From Sphingobacterium thalpophilum (lineage in GTDB: Bacteria > Bacteroidota > Bacteroidia > Sphingobacteriales > Sphingobacteriaceae): 64,000 nucleotides of DNA. Under the pieces are notes generated by a model that searched no databases, was not told the DNA's origin, and saw nothing but the letters and a program-made list of their open reading frames with translations. The DNA is taken from the NCBI RefSeq assembly GCF_038396785.1, contig NZ_CP151087.1, forward strand, positions 1,984,001 to 2,048,000, written 5' to 3'. This document shows, piece after piece, positions 9,999-18,499 of this stretch (positions are counted from its first letter, which is position 1; each line of letters begins with the position of its first letter). The position numbers and the translations under genes were made by a program.

Positions 9999-10430
9999 AT
10001 GAAACAGTTACTTGATTTAAGCACATTCGCAAAAACACTGACTGATAAAGGATATGATGGGTATTTCCAAACGGAGGGAGCTTACCCCGATAAAATTAAA
10101 GACAGTATCAGCCAGTTCTTGGAGGCTTGCAAGAATGGTACGGACAAACCTCTGCGGCCCGATAGCTTTTCGTTAAGGACTTACATCGAATGGAATGGCG
10201 ATGACAAACCCAAAGTTGATTGCTATATGCGGGTACGGTACGAAGACGGCAAATTCGATGTACAGAAAATGGACATTACAAGGAAAGACCAATACGGGCA
10301 TTTAATGAAGAAGTCGGAACTGACAAACCTATCCACAGGTACAGTGCCGACCCGAAAAGAAGCCATTGCATTGGTGTCCGAACCACCTAAACAAAAGCTG
10401 TCTTCACAGGTCAGACGGCTCAGAATGTAA
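9999..10430 (+). CDS. 143-aa protein of unknown function between traK and traL
   Basis: A small soluble protein with no signal peptide or membrane helix. The central part (residues 50-100) alternates hydrophobic and charged residues in a probable beta pattern (SFSLRTYIEWN, DCYMRVRYEDGKFDVQKMDI). The last 15 residues are basic. Spacing of 10 nt from traK and 20 nt to traL places it in the transfer operon. I do not recognise a family. It could be a cytoplasmic accessory or a regulator of transfer; no residue pattern decides. Confidence 0.7.
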   Translation: MKQLLDLSTFAKTLTDKGYDGYFQTEGAYPDKIKDSISQFLEACKNGTDKPLRPDSFSLRTYIEWNGDDKPKVDCYMRVRYEDGKFDVQKMDITRKDQYGHLMKKSELTNLSTGTVPTRKEAIALVSEPPKQKLSSQVRRLRM

Positions 10431-10450
10431 TAACCGATAATCATTAAGGT

Positions 10451-10735
10451 ATGAAAAAAATCAGAGCAAATATGGACAGGTACTTTGACAAGCTGGACGA
10501 CCGCTGGCAGACTTTGCCCATCAGGAAACAGCACCAATATACCCTTTACTTTTTTGTGGGGTATCTGCTGTTGACCGCAGGGGTCATTTTCAAAGTATGG
10601 TACGACACGGCAAAGTCCGGTAACGACATGCACATCGAGCATATCGAAAACCCTGTCCTCAAAAAGAAAGAAAGTCCGGCAACCTTGCAGGACACCATAA
10701 CAACAATTTTAAAAAATAGAATTTATGAAAGATAA
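10451..10735 (+). CDS. traL: conjugative transposon protein TraL (DUF3989)
   Basis: A 94-residue protein with a basic N-terminus, one membrane helix (about residues 32-54, containing the YTLYFFVGYLLLTAGVIF stretch) and a short outer tail, typical of TraL/DUF3989. Its 3' end overlaps the start of traM by 11 nt, so translation is coupled. Likely a small inner-membrane subunit of the mating apparatus. Confidence 0.85.
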   Translation: MKKIRANMDRYFDKLDDRWQTLPIRKQHQYTLYFFVGYLLLTAGVIFKVWYDTAKSGNDMHIEHIENPVLKKKESPATLQDTITTILKNRIYER

Positions 10736-12062
10736 GGAGAACAAAAAGTCGGTTGTCCGGGTAACGGAAGGAAATCCGTCGGTAACCGCTGATGTGCTGC
10801 AAGACAGCACAGAGAGCAAAGCCGAAAAGCTCAAAAAGCCACTTATATTCGGCTTGATGGGAATTGTCTTCGTGGGTTGTATGTACCTCATATTTAAACC
10901 ATCCGAAGATAAAAAGGCAATGGAAAACATCGGGCTGAACGATGCCGTACCACAGGCTACGGATGCAGGGCTACCCGATGATAAAGGGAAAGCATACGAG
11001 CAGGAAATGCTTCAGCAAAAAGACCAGGAAAAACGCAACGCACTTACCACGCTTTCCGATTATTGGAACACGGAAGACAGTACACAGGACAATGAAGAAG
11101 CGTTTACCGAAGAGGAAGAAGCCTACGGATACGGCGGTGGCAGAACTTCTGGAAGAAACGGCAATCCTGCATTGAGCAGCTACCGCAATATGCAAAGCAC
11201 ATTGGGTTCATTCTATCAGGATGATAATGCGGAAACAACTGAACTCCGCAGGCAATTGGAGGAACTGAAGGAACAATTGGCCGAGAAAGATGTACCGCCT
11301 GTCGCCACCGTAGATGACCAACTGAAGCTAATGGAGAAATCCTATGAAATGGCGGCAAAATATCTTCCGAAGAATACGAATACAGAAAATGCTGCACTTG
11401 ATAACAATGTTACTCCGGCGGTTTCGTCTGCCAACCAAAAAGAGCATTTTGTGGCGTTTACACCTGCAAGAAAAAACACCGTTTCTGCCCTGTACCGTGA
11501 GCCTACGGATAGTGCTTTCTTAGCCAATTGGAGCGAAACGAGAAATCGTGGCTTTTATACCGCAGGTTCCATTGAGCAGGTGGTACAACCCAAAAACAGT
11601 ATAAAGGCAAGTGTACACGAAACACAAACGATAGTAGGCGAAACAGGTGTACGTCTTCGTTTATTGGAGCCAGCTCAAACACCACAACGAACCATTCCAA
11701 AAGGAACGATTGTAACAGCTAATGCCAAATTTCAGGGAGGGCGATTACAGCTAAAGATTACTTCAATAGAACTGGAGGGCAATATCATACCGGTAGATAT
11801 AACCATTTATGACATAGACGGACAGCAAGGTTTGTATGTTCCGTATTCGCCCGAAATGAATGCCCTTACCGAAATGGCAGGCAATATGAGCCAGACTTCG
11901 GGAACCAGCGTGATGCTCACGCAGTCCGCCGGACAGCAGGTTGCCGCAGACCTTAGCCGTGGCGTGGTACAGGGCATTTCTGGCTATTTCGCCAAAAAGG
12001 TGCGCACACCCAAAGTAACCCTAAAGGCAGGCCATCAGGTCTTCCTTGTTTCCAAACAATGA
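10725..12062 (+). CDS. traM: conjugative transposon protein TraM
   Basis: A 445-residue protein with a charged cytoplasmic N-terminus, a membrane helix near residues 40-58, a long hydrophilic linker rich in E, Q and N (about 80-200), and a C-terminal beta domain from about residue 290 (RLRLLEPAQTPQRTIPKGTIV and following). This is the TraM family, comparable to VirB10 proteins that span from the inner membrane to the outer-membrane pore (family knowledge). The near-C-terminal Gly/Ser/Gln-rich stretch is typical. Complete. Confidence 0.9.
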   Translation: MKDKENKKSVVRVTEGNPSVTADVLQDSTESKAEKLKKPLIFGLMGIVFVGCMYLIFKPSEDKKAMENIGLNDAVPQATDAGLPDDKGKAYEQEMLQQKDQEKRNALTTLSDYWNTEDSTQDNEEAFTEEEEAYGYGGGRTSGRNGNPALSSYRNMQSTLGSFYQDDNAETTELRRQLEELKEQLAEKDVPPVATVDDQLKLMEKSYEMAAKYLPKNTNTENAALDNNVTPAVSSANQKEHFVAFTPARKNTVSALYREPTDSAFLANWSETRNRGFYTAGSIEQVVQPKNSIKASVHETQTIVGETGVRLRLLEPAQTPQRTIPKGTIVTANAKFQGGRLQLKITSIELEGNIIPVDITIYDIDGQQGLYVPYSPEMNALTEMAGNMSQTSGTSVMLTQSAGQQVAADLSRGVVQGISGYFAKKVRTPKVTLKAGHQVFLVSKQ

Positions 12063-12086
12063 TGTTGAACTCAAATATTTTAAACA

Positions 12087-12980
12087 ATGAAAAATCATTT
12101 TAAAACCTTTTGGGCTTTGGCCCTGATACTCGGCTTTGCCGTACAGTCCTACGCACAGGACAGCATCAAAGCACCGCTTGCCCTGGGCAAAATAGAACCG
12201 TACCGCATGGAAGTTACCTACGATAAAACTTCGCATTTGATTTTCCCTACCGCCATACGCTATGTGGATTTGGGAAGCGAATACCTGATTGCAGGTAAGG
12301 CGGAAGATGCGGAAAACGTACTGCGTGTAAAAGCATCGGTAAGGGATTTTGAACCCGAAACTAATTTTTCGGTCATTACCAATGACGGACGTTTTTACAG
12401 CTTCAATGTGTATTACAGTGGGTATCCCGATGCGTTGAGCTATGACCTTTTGACCATGCAGAAAGCGGTGGATAAGGCCAACAGTAATGATGTTCTTTTT
12501 GAAGAATTGGGCAACAATTCCCCGTCATTGGCGGGTTTGCTTCTGGAAACCATTTACAAGAAAGACAAACGTATTGTAAAGCATATCGGATCTAAGAGCT
12601 TCGGTATTCAGTTTATCCTGAAAGGCATTTACATCCACAACGGTAAATACTATTTCCATACGGAATTGAGAAACCGTAGCAATGTGCCTTTTCAGATTGA
12701 TTTTGTCAATTTCAAAGTGGTAGATAAAAAGGTAGCCAAACGCACTGTTGTACAGGAACGCCCGTTGATACCGCTTCGTACCTACAAGCCACTCACAGAA
12801 ATTTCAGGACAAACCACCGAACAGAATGTATTTCTGTTAGACCAATTCACTATTGCCAATGATAAGGTACTGTTGATTGAGATTTTTGAAAAGAACGGTG
12901 GCCGGCAGCAAACGCTTCAGGTGGAAAATTCGGATTTGATAAAAGCCCGGTTGATCAGCGATATGCACCTGAAATTTTAA
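12087..12980 (+). CDS. traN: conjugative transposon protein TraN
   Basis: A 297-residue secreted protein. It has a signal peptide (MKNHFKTFWALALILGFAVQSYAQ), then a beta-rich domain. It belongs to the DUF4138/TraN family, the VirB9-like periplasmic component that pairs with TraM in the outer core complex. It follows traM after 24 nt and precedes traO, the usual order. Full length. Confidence 0.9.
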   Translation: MKNHFKTFWALALILGFAVQSYAQDSIKAPLALGKIEPYRMEVTYDKTSHLIFPTAIRYVDLGSEYLIAGKAEDAENVLRVKASVRDFEPETNFSVITNDGRFYSFNVYYSGYPDALSYDLLTMQKAVDKANSNDVLFEELGNNSPSLAGLLLETIYKKDKRIVKHIGSKSFGIQFILKGIYIHNGKYYFHTELRNRSNVPFQIDFVNFKVVDKKVAKRTVVQERPLIPLRTYKPLTEISGQTTEQNVFLLDQFTIANDKVLLIEIFEKNGGRQQTLQVENSDLIKARLISDMHLKF

Positions 12981-13001
12981 TAACCTTTTAAAGCAATAGC
13001 A

Positions 13002-13562
13002 ATGAAAAAGTATATCTATACCGTGATGCTCGTCCTAATGGGTATCACGGTGGCACAGGCACAAAGGATGCTGCCTAAACAGAAAGGATTGGAAATAAGT
13101 GCGGGTGTATTGTCCGATGATAAAATTGGTAACGATTATTACATCAGCGCAGCAATGACCGTGAACGGAAAGAACGGAAATTACCAGCTTTGGGCATTGG
13201 AATACATGCACCAATACCACGGCTACAAGAACCTACGCATACCGCAGGAAACCTATACTGCAGAGGGCGGCTACAGTTTCTTCCTGCTGGGTGATGCCCG
13301 AAAGAATATCACATTGAATTTCGGAGTAACTGGCGTGGTCGGTTACGAAACCATCAACCGGGGAGAAACGATGCTGTATGACGGGGCGAAAATACTGAGC
13401 GAGGACAATTTCATTTACGGAGCTGGCGGACGGCTCACATTTGAAACGTACCTGTCAGACCGATTTGTGTTAGTCCTGCAAGGACGTACAAAGGTCTTTT
13501 GGGGTACGGATCTGGAACAGTTCAGACCGTCCGCAGGTGTGGGATTAAGGTTTAACTTTTAA
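13002..13562 (+). CDS. traO: conjugal transfer protein TraO
   Basis: A 186-residue protein with a signal peptide (residues 1-20, ending AQAQ), then alternating beta strands and a C-terminal strand ending in Phe (GVGLRFNF), the hallmark of an outer-membrane beta barrel. TraO is the outer-membrane protein of this transfer system. It lies 21 nt after traN. Confidence 0.9.
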   Translation: MKKYIYTVMLVLMGITVAQAQRMLPKQKGLEISAGVLSDDKIGNDYYISAAMTVNGKNGNYQLWALEYMHQYHGYKNLRIPQETYTAEGGYSFFLLGDARKNITLNFGVTGVVGYETINRGETMLYDGAKILSEDNFIYGAGGRLTFETYLSDRFVLVLQGRTKVFWGTDLEQFRPSAGVGLRFNF

Positions 13563-13573
13563 AACGTAAAACA

Positions 13574-14023
13574 ATGATAGCAATATTCAATAAATTCAGA
13601 ATGGGGTTACTGCCATTGTATGTACTGTTGGCAATCCTCACAGCTTCGGTTACGCTGGTATCTTGCAGCAAGGATGATGAACTCGAAATACAGAACGATT
13701 TTCCTTTTGAGGTAAATGTGATGCCCGTACCAAAAGATGTTGCCAACGGGCAGACCGTGGAAATACGCATTACCATACAGCGTATCGGAAATTATACAGG
13801 TACGCAATACTATCTCAGGTATTTTCAGTTTGATGGTACTGGCACGTTGCGGTATTACGATGAACCGCCATACCTACCCAATGATTTGTACCCGCTGCCA
13901 ACGGAGCAGTTCCGTTTGTATTATACTTCGGCTTCTACCGTATCACAGTCCTTTGAGGTGTGGATTTCGGATAGCTTTGGGAACGAAAAGCAAGTGAGCT
14001 TTCAGTTTAACAGTAGCGATTAA
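13574..14023 (+). CDS. DUF3872 lipoprotein (TraQ-like)
   Basis: A 149-residue lipoprotein whose signal peptide ends in the lipobox LVSC with the lipid-modified Cys near residue 32, followed by KDDE. The mature part is a small beta-sandwich-like domain (DUF3872), a regular last member of this tra operon; it is often labelled TraQ. Starting 11 nt after traO and followed by a terminator, it closes the transfer operon. Confidence 0.75.
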   Translation: MIAIFNKFRMGLLPLYVLLAILTASVTLVSCSKDDELEIQNDFPFEVNVMPVPKDVANGQTVEIRITIQRIGNYTGTQYYLRYFQFDGTGTLRYYDEPPYLPNDLYPLPTEQFRLYYTSASTVSQSFEVWISDSFGNEKQVSFQFNSSD

Positions 14024-14047
14024 GAGAAACAACTTTGATAAAAGAAA

Positions 14048-14073
14048 AGCCGACTTTAAAGGTCGGTTTTTTT
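14048..14073 (+). terminator. Rho-independent terminator of the tra operon
   Basis: The seven bases AGCCGAC (14048-14054) pair with GTCGGTT across a seven-base loop, five of them as G-C or C-G pairs plus a G-U and an A-U pair, and seven T follow from 14067. It lies 25 nt after the last tra stop codon. Confidence 0.8.
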
Positions 14074-14133
14074 GCTTCTGATTTTCGACCAAGGATGTTT
14101 TTGTTTAAATTTACTTGATATAATTCTCACAAT

Positions 14134-14421
14134 ATGGATGCAGTTACTTCTCAATTGGTAATGGGAATTATTCCGCTTGTTATCGGAATAGGGCTTATCT
14201 ACTGGATAAGCAGAAGGAAATTTTACAGGCGTAGTCCTATGGGAGCGGAGGGCTTTTCAAGTTTTGAAGCATCTGTGTTTATCCGTTTTATAGAACGTGT
14301 TGGTAAATGGATCGCCTATGCTTTAATTATTCTTGGCGTTGTTGTTCTTTGGTCTTATACACAGATGAAAAAAGAGAGGGAGAAAAAGCAACAGGAACTT
14401 AATATTGAACAGCCTGCCTAA
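14134..14421 (+). CDS. 95-aa membrane protein of unknown function
   Basis: A short protein with two predicted membrane helices, residues 7-24 and about 58-76, separated by a basic loop, and a Lys/Glu-rich tail. It follows the tra terminator, so it has its own promoter. No family recognised. Small two-helix proteins at this place in an ICE may be entry-exclusion or cargo proteins; this is a guess. Confidence 0.55.
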   Translation: MDAVTSQLVMGIIPLVIGIGLIYWISRRKFYRRSPMGAEGFSSFEASVFIRFIERVGKWIAYALIILGVVVLWSYTQMKKEREKKQQELNIEQPA

Positions 14422-14590
14422 CGCTGATCGAAGTTTTTCTGCTGATTTAATTTCAATCGGATAGCTCAAAAGGCTGTCCGATTTATGTTTATAACAAATG
14501 TAAACCGCCAAATACTGCCTTTCAGTGCCAATGGATGCAATATTTCCCAATCCTGCAATAAGCCTTTCTAAATTCGACTTCCACAGAAAA

Positions 14591-14914
14591 ATGGAGCAGA
14601 CTATGGAAGTTATCGCAATACAGAAATCCGCATTTGACGGAATGACAAATGAGTTGGAAGCACTTTTGGAACTGACCGAAAACGCTACTCGGAAATATAC
14701 CCCGATTTTCAAAGAAGAGAAATGGCTGGATAACCAGGAAGTGTGTTTGATGATGAACATTACCAAACGAACATTGCAGACCTATAAGGATAAGGGTTTG
14801 TTGCCTTACTCTAAATTAAACCGCAAGAATTATTACAAACTCTCGGATGTACAGGCTTTGCTCGAAGCCGGACAGCCGTATAATACCAACGACAATGGAT
14901 TTACTAACGAATGA
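14591..14914 (+). CDS. excisionase-type helix-turn-helix protein
   Basis: I place the start at the ATG at 14591 (or 14603), because the upstream in-frame part from 14525 is unlike the family. Residues 1-45 are helical. A winged HTH follows (WLDNQEVCLMMNITKRTLQTYKDKGLLPY), ending in a YKLSDVQALLEA segment, the MerR/excisionase fold of the HTH_17 family. Such proteins in Bacteroidota ICEs act in excision or tra control. The next gene overlaps it by 20 nt and encodes a paralogue. Confidence 0.8.
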   Translation: MEQTMEVIAIQKSAFDGMTNELEALLELTENATRKYTPIFKEEKWLDNQEVCLMMNITKRTLQTYKDKGLLPYSKLNRKNYYKLSDVQALLEAGQPYNTNDNGFTNE

Positions 14915-15176
14915 TACCCAAGAAATCATCGCCCATCAGGAGATGATAACGCAATTGAAAAAGCGTATCGAAATAATCTTGAAAAATTATCGCCCTGTAA
15001 TGAACGGGGAAATTTACTTATCGGGTGAAGATGTGTGTAAGTTGTTACATATTAGTAAACGGACGTTACAGCAATACCGGGATGACACAATATTGCCATA
15101 CATTCAAATTGGTGGTAAGATTATTTACAAAGAATCAGATATACTACATATTCTGGAAAAGAACTATACGGGTTGA
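14895..15176 (+). CDS. second excisionase-type helix-turn-helix protein
   Basis: The chosen ATG (14895) overlaps the preceding gene's end and gives 93 residues. The HTH core (GEDVCKLLHISKRTLQQYRDDTILPY, then IQIGGKIIYKESDI) aligns by eye with the preceding protein, so the pair arose by duplication and is probably co-translated. Likely a small DNA-bending or recruitment factor for integrase-mediated excision or for regulation of transfer genes. A longer frame from 14847 lies mostly within the neighbour and is not favoured. Confidence 0.8.
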   Translation: MDLLTNDTQEIIAHQEMITQLKKRIEIILKNYRPVMNGEIYLSGEDVCKLLHISKRTLQQYRDDTILPYIQIGGKIIYKESDILHILEKNYTG

Positions 15177-15181
15177 TTGCT

Positions 15182-15919
15182 TTAGTGATGATCTCTGAAT
15201 CTTCGTTTTAATATATAGTATCTAAATAAGAGTCTGTCATACCATAAGGCAAACAGCAATAATCCTACAGCAATCAAAAGCGTTCTTAATTCAAGATATG
15301 GAAATATAAATCCTCCAATTATTCCTCCTGAAAAGAAACAACAAATAATGGCTAGTTTCAGATAGATGCTTTTACTTAGTTGCATACGCTCGGAACGTTC
15401 CTTATAAAATAACATTTGTGATAATTCAATACCAAGATCCGTAAATAGGCCTGTTAGATGGGTTGTTCTTACTACTGATTGAGACACACGTGTTACCAAT
15501 GCGTTTTGTAAGCCCATAGCGAACAGTAAAGCTGAAGCTAAAAGAATAGAATACGGAAAAGGTTCTTTTGTCAGCAGAAAGGAAGAGAAACTAATAACAA
15601 ATAGTATAAAGACCTCTATAGATATAGGGATTACATAAGTAGCTTGTTGCTTATATCTTGATACCCATTCCATGATTAGGCTGGAAGCAAAAGCTCCGAA
15701 CAGAAAAAATAATATATAGAACAAATAAGCAAATGCCATTCTGTAATCCTTCAAAACAAGTTCTTCTGAAAAGAAAGCGAAATGACCTGTAACATTTGTT
15801 GTTAATGTATTCAATTCCAAAACGCTCGTAATGTTTACAATACCTGCAACACCCGATAAGATGGAAGCTAATTTAAGATTGTGGGAATAAGTGCGACCTT
15901 TCCCTTTATGTCTGAACAT
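15182..15919 (-). CDS. DUF1275/YoaK-family membrane protein (cargo)
   Basis: A 245-residue polytopic protein with about six membrane helices. The pattern of the DUF1275 family is visible: an N-terminal SGVAGIVNITSVLEL helix followed by TTNVTGHF, and a central MGLQNALVTR segment followed by RTTHLTGLFTDLG. The family is widespread and its substrate is unknown. It converges on the HTH gene with a gap of only 5 nt. It is not part of transfer and is best seen as ICE cargo. Confidence 0.85.
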   Translation of the reverse strand: MFRHKGKGRTYSHNLKLASILSGVAGIVNITSVLELNTLTTNVTGHFAFFSEELVLKDYRMAFAYLFYILFFLFGAFASSLIMEWVSRYKQQATYVIPISIEVFILFVISFSSFLLTKEPFPYSILLASALLFAMGLQNALVTRVSQSVVRTTHLTGLFTDLGIELSQMLFYKERSERMQLSKSIYLKLAIICCFFSGGIIGGFIFPYLELRTLLIAVGLLLFALWYDRLLFRYYILKRRFRDHH

Positions 15920-16059
15920 ATTAGGGTTCTTTTATTGCAAATTTACAAAACTGCCTTTCTTTATTTGCTTGGCATTGTATATAATAAACAACATTCTTAC
16001 CTTTGTTTGATAAAATATAGAAACTTAAAGTTGTTTTTACTTTAAGTCCCACATTGAAA

Positions 16060-16151
16060 ACTGGTAATTTTTAGACTACGGGACGATAATAAGTAAGGAC
16101 GCTCACGCTATAGGCGTGGGTGCTCGCTTATTCGTAGTCGGGTATACCAGT
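16060..16151 (+). ncRNA. strongly folded 92-nt element, possible structured RNA or regulatory site
   Basis: Nested pairings are exact or near exact: ACTGGTA (16060-16066) with TACCAGT (16145-16151); GACTACG (16074-16080) with CGTAGTC (16133-16139); AATAAG (16088-16093) with CTTATT (16127-16132); CTCACGC (16102-16108) with GCGTGGG (16114-16120, one G-U). The run of eight T at 16183-16190 lies downstream. It sits in the gap between the DUF1275 gene and the receiver gene. The strand is inferred from that downstream T-run and from the following gene. I cannot name a family. Confidence 0.45.
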
Positions 16152-16225
16152 ACCTCAATGTCGGTAAGTGTGGTGGCCTACGCTTTTTTTTGTGCAGGTA
16201 CTCCATTAATTTAATACTGATATAT

Positions 16226-16674
16226 ATGGAAACTGGTACACTACAAAAAAAAATACGCTTTCTTTTATCAATGATAAAAGCCCGATTGTAGATATTATCT
16301 GCAATGACCTCTCTGATTCAGGATTTGAAATACTATTCCGCTCGCAACATATCGAAGACGGAATAATTCAGTTATCTGCTTTAACCTCTCTACCTGAGGT
16401 CTGTATCATTGATCTTGATTTTTACGATAAGAATGTATTGGCAGATCTTCAGGAATTACACAAACAATATCCAAGTATTAAGCTGATTGCCCATAGTGAT
16501 AGAGATACCGAAAAAGCTGTAAAACCGCTTTTGGAAATGGGTTTTGCAGGTTACCTTCTCATTGGCAGCGATAGGGACGATTTCATAAAAGCCATTGATG
16601 GAGTTACCAATGGAGGAAGATATTTTAGTGTGGGCGTAGCGAAGATTGTACAGGAATATTTTGGCAATAAGTAA
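16226..16674 (+). pseudogene. receiver-domain (response-regulator-like) gene, frameshifted in a poly-A run
   Basis: From the ATG at 16226 the frame enters nine consecutive A (16245-16253) and then stops after 21 codons. With ten A it runs on for 149 residues to 16674 as one receiver-like domain (start METGTLQKK; then FINDKSPIVDII, a CIIDLDF strand with the likely phospho-Asp, and a C-terminal helix). The usual Lys after the fifth strand is replaced (GYLLIGS), so even the repaired protein is an atypical receiver with no output domain. The break could be a sequencing error, a mutation, or a site of transcriptional slippage. The internal frame from TTG 16438 alone is not a plausible gene. Confidence 0.6.
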
Positions 16675-16729
16675 CAGCCCAATCCTAACACCGTAAAAAT
16701 ATCTATTCAAATCAAGCGACCTTCTTTTG

Positions 16730-16766
16730 CTTCTTTTCTTTGGTCGCAGTCTGAAAAGAAAAGAAG
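16730..16766. terminator. 12-bp inverted repeat between convergent genes
   Basis: CTTCTTTTCTTT (16730-16741) and AAAGAAAAGAAG (16755-16766) are exact reverse complements with a 13-base loop. It lies between the rightward receiver gene and the leftward PRTRC operon and could end transcription from both sides, although no clean T-run follows. The remaining gap to 16954 contains no gene I can support. Confidence 0.4.
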
Positions 16767-16954
16767 TCACTCCCGAATACAACAAATGGGATAAAGAATA
16801 TCCCACGAAATAATATCGCAATCTGTTTGGTAAAATGTAGAGAGAGGGAATTGTGTAGGGGTGCATTTTGACAAAGTGGTTGCACCTTTTTAAATGCGAA
16901 AAGGCGGTTCCGACCAACGGAAGGATGCGTCTTTTCGCCGCCCGACTTTTGAGG

Positions 16955-17767
16955 TCAGGCAACTTTTAGGGGTTGGGTGTGGAAATTTTTCAGATTAATG
17001 AAAAATCCCCTGTTTTCGGTCATTCCGAAGCGAAACATATTCCACAATAACGAACAACCCATTTGAGCCAATGTAGCATTGATATACAAATCCTGCTTTT
17101 CCAATGCTTCTGCCAAACTACAACTTGGCGTATTGTCCGTTTGTTCGGACTGTTTCAGCAAGTCGCCAAATTCATCCGTAACCATTGGCAGGCTTGCCAC
17201 CGTTTCGTACTTTTCGGAGTCGGGTTGTTTGATACTTCCGATAGTAGATAGTATTACTTGCCCTGTATGTTGGCTGTTCCCAAAATCCAACCAATATTTA
17301 GGCTCATCACGGTTGGCTCTGCGTTGTTTGCTCATAGCTGTGAGCATTTCCGCTATAGCAAACCTTGTCTTTACATTATCCACACAAGAAATATAAATCG
17401 TTGCTTTTGTATTTTCGGGCAGTCCTCCCAACGAATTGCGTTCAAACTTTTGGGTTTCTGCTTTCCAATTCGTTCCCATAAACCGATTGACACGGTTTAT
17501 GAGTGCAACCGATTTGTACAATCCTGTTTCACTCGGTGAAAATCGCTGTCTGCCCAAATTGGCTTCCGTGATAATATCATCATCCCATAAACGCACCTGC
17601 AATCCTGCGTGTCCCAACTCTGTTAGGCTATGGCTCATTTCCATTAAGGCAGTCAGCACTTTTGAGCCTGTGCCACCTGCACCAATCAAATTGACTTCAA
17701 TCGGGTTTGTAGGACTTATCAGATAGTTGTCTGTAAAATGTACTTTGGTTTTATCTGTATTCATCAC
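16955..17767 (-). CDS. PRTRC system ThiF-family protein
   Basis: A 270-residue E1-like (ThiF/MoeB) adenylyltransferase. The nucleotide loop GAGGTGSK is at residues 29-36 and the conserved acidic/basic patch DDDIITEANLGRQRF follows near residue 62. A Cys in the YISCVDN strand follows the superfamily pattern. ThiF proteins adenylate the C-terminus of a ubiquitin-like partner; the PRTRC substrate is unknown. Its start overlaps the PRTRC B stop by 4 nt. Last gene of the leftward PRTRC operon. Confidence 0.9.
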   Translation of the reverse strand: MMNTDKTKVHFTDNYLISPTNPIEVNLIGAGGTGSKVLTALMEMSHSLTELGHAGLQVRLWDDDIITEANLGRQRFSPSETGLYKSVALINRVNRFMGTNWKAETQKFERNSLGGLPENTKATIYISCVDNVKTRFAIAEMLTAMSKQRRANRDEPKYWLDFGNSQHTGQVILSTIGSIKQPDSEKYETVASLPMVTDEFGDLLKQSEQTDNTPSCSLAEALEKQDLYINATLAQMGCSLLWNMFRFGMTENRGFFINLKNFHTQPLKVA

Positions 17768-18489
17768 AATAGATTTTTAAGGTTTTTGTTATACGGTTTT
17801 AATACTTCTTTTGGAAAGGGATTATCTGTGTTTATAAGGTCTTTCCAAACCTTTACGCAATCGCCTTTTATGGGATTGTGTTTGCCCAACAAATGGCTGA
17901 AATAAGAATTGAAAAAATAGTGTTCCCAAGCCTGTACAAATTCTTCAACCGATGCGGATTTCTTTATATCTATGCTTACCGTTCCCATACATACTTTACC
18001 ATCTTCGTAAATATTGAAAAAAGGAGCATAATGGAGTTTGGTTTTATCATTCGGTCTTCTGTCACTCGCAAGGGCATATACGGTAAGGCTGTTTTTACTC
18101 GCTTTCCAAAGCATTGGCGGTACATATCCTTTACCATTGGGTATTTTCAGACTGTCCACAAAAAACAACTTTCTTTGCTGTGCTTTGGTGTACCAGATTA
18201 CCGTGCCTTTTTCCGCACTCGGATTGATATGTAAAATGTTTGTCGGCAAAATTCCGTTTGGCTTTAAAAAGGCTTTGTCCTTGTCTTTTTCAGTGCGAAG
18301 TGACTTTGCCAATATATTTGCTTCTCTCACGGTCAATGGGTGGGCATTGATTGGATTTCCGTTTTTATCCATATCAAAATGCTCTACATACACATCGGTT
18401 GTCCGTCCTTTGGTTTCATAGAATACCAAAGCAGATTTTGGGTGGTATAATGTACCGAAGTCCTGTGTTATATCGTTTATCGTTTCCAT
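17764..18489 (-). CDS. PRTRC system protein B
   Basis: A 241-residue soluble protein with the family's layout: an N-terminal SALVFYE strand, a central KAQQRKLFFVDS segment and a C-terminal helical part (EEFVQAWEHYFFNSYFSHL). Its biochemical role is unknown. It is always found next to the ThiF member and overlaps it here by 4 nt. PRTRC means ParB-related, ThiF-related cassette, a plasmid/ICE maintenance-type module. Confidence 0.88.
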   Translation of the reverse strand: METINDITQDFGTLYHPKSALVFYETKGRTTDVYVEHFDMDKNGNPINAHPLTVREANILAKSLRTEKDKDKAFLKPNGILPTNILHINPSAEKGTVIWYTKAQQRKLFFVDSLKIPNGKGYVPPMLWKASKNSLTVYALASDRRPNDKTKLHYAPFFNIYEDGKVCMGTVSIDIKKSASVEEFVQAWEHYFFNSYFSHLLGKHNPIKGDCVKVWKDLINTDNPFPKEVLKPYNKNLKNLL

Positions 18490-18499
18490 ATTTTTGCGT

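Noticed and set aside
16438..16674. Stand-alone 78-aa gene from TTG 16438
   Set aside because: It begins in the middle of a receiver fold. The full domain is recovered by correcting the nine-A run.
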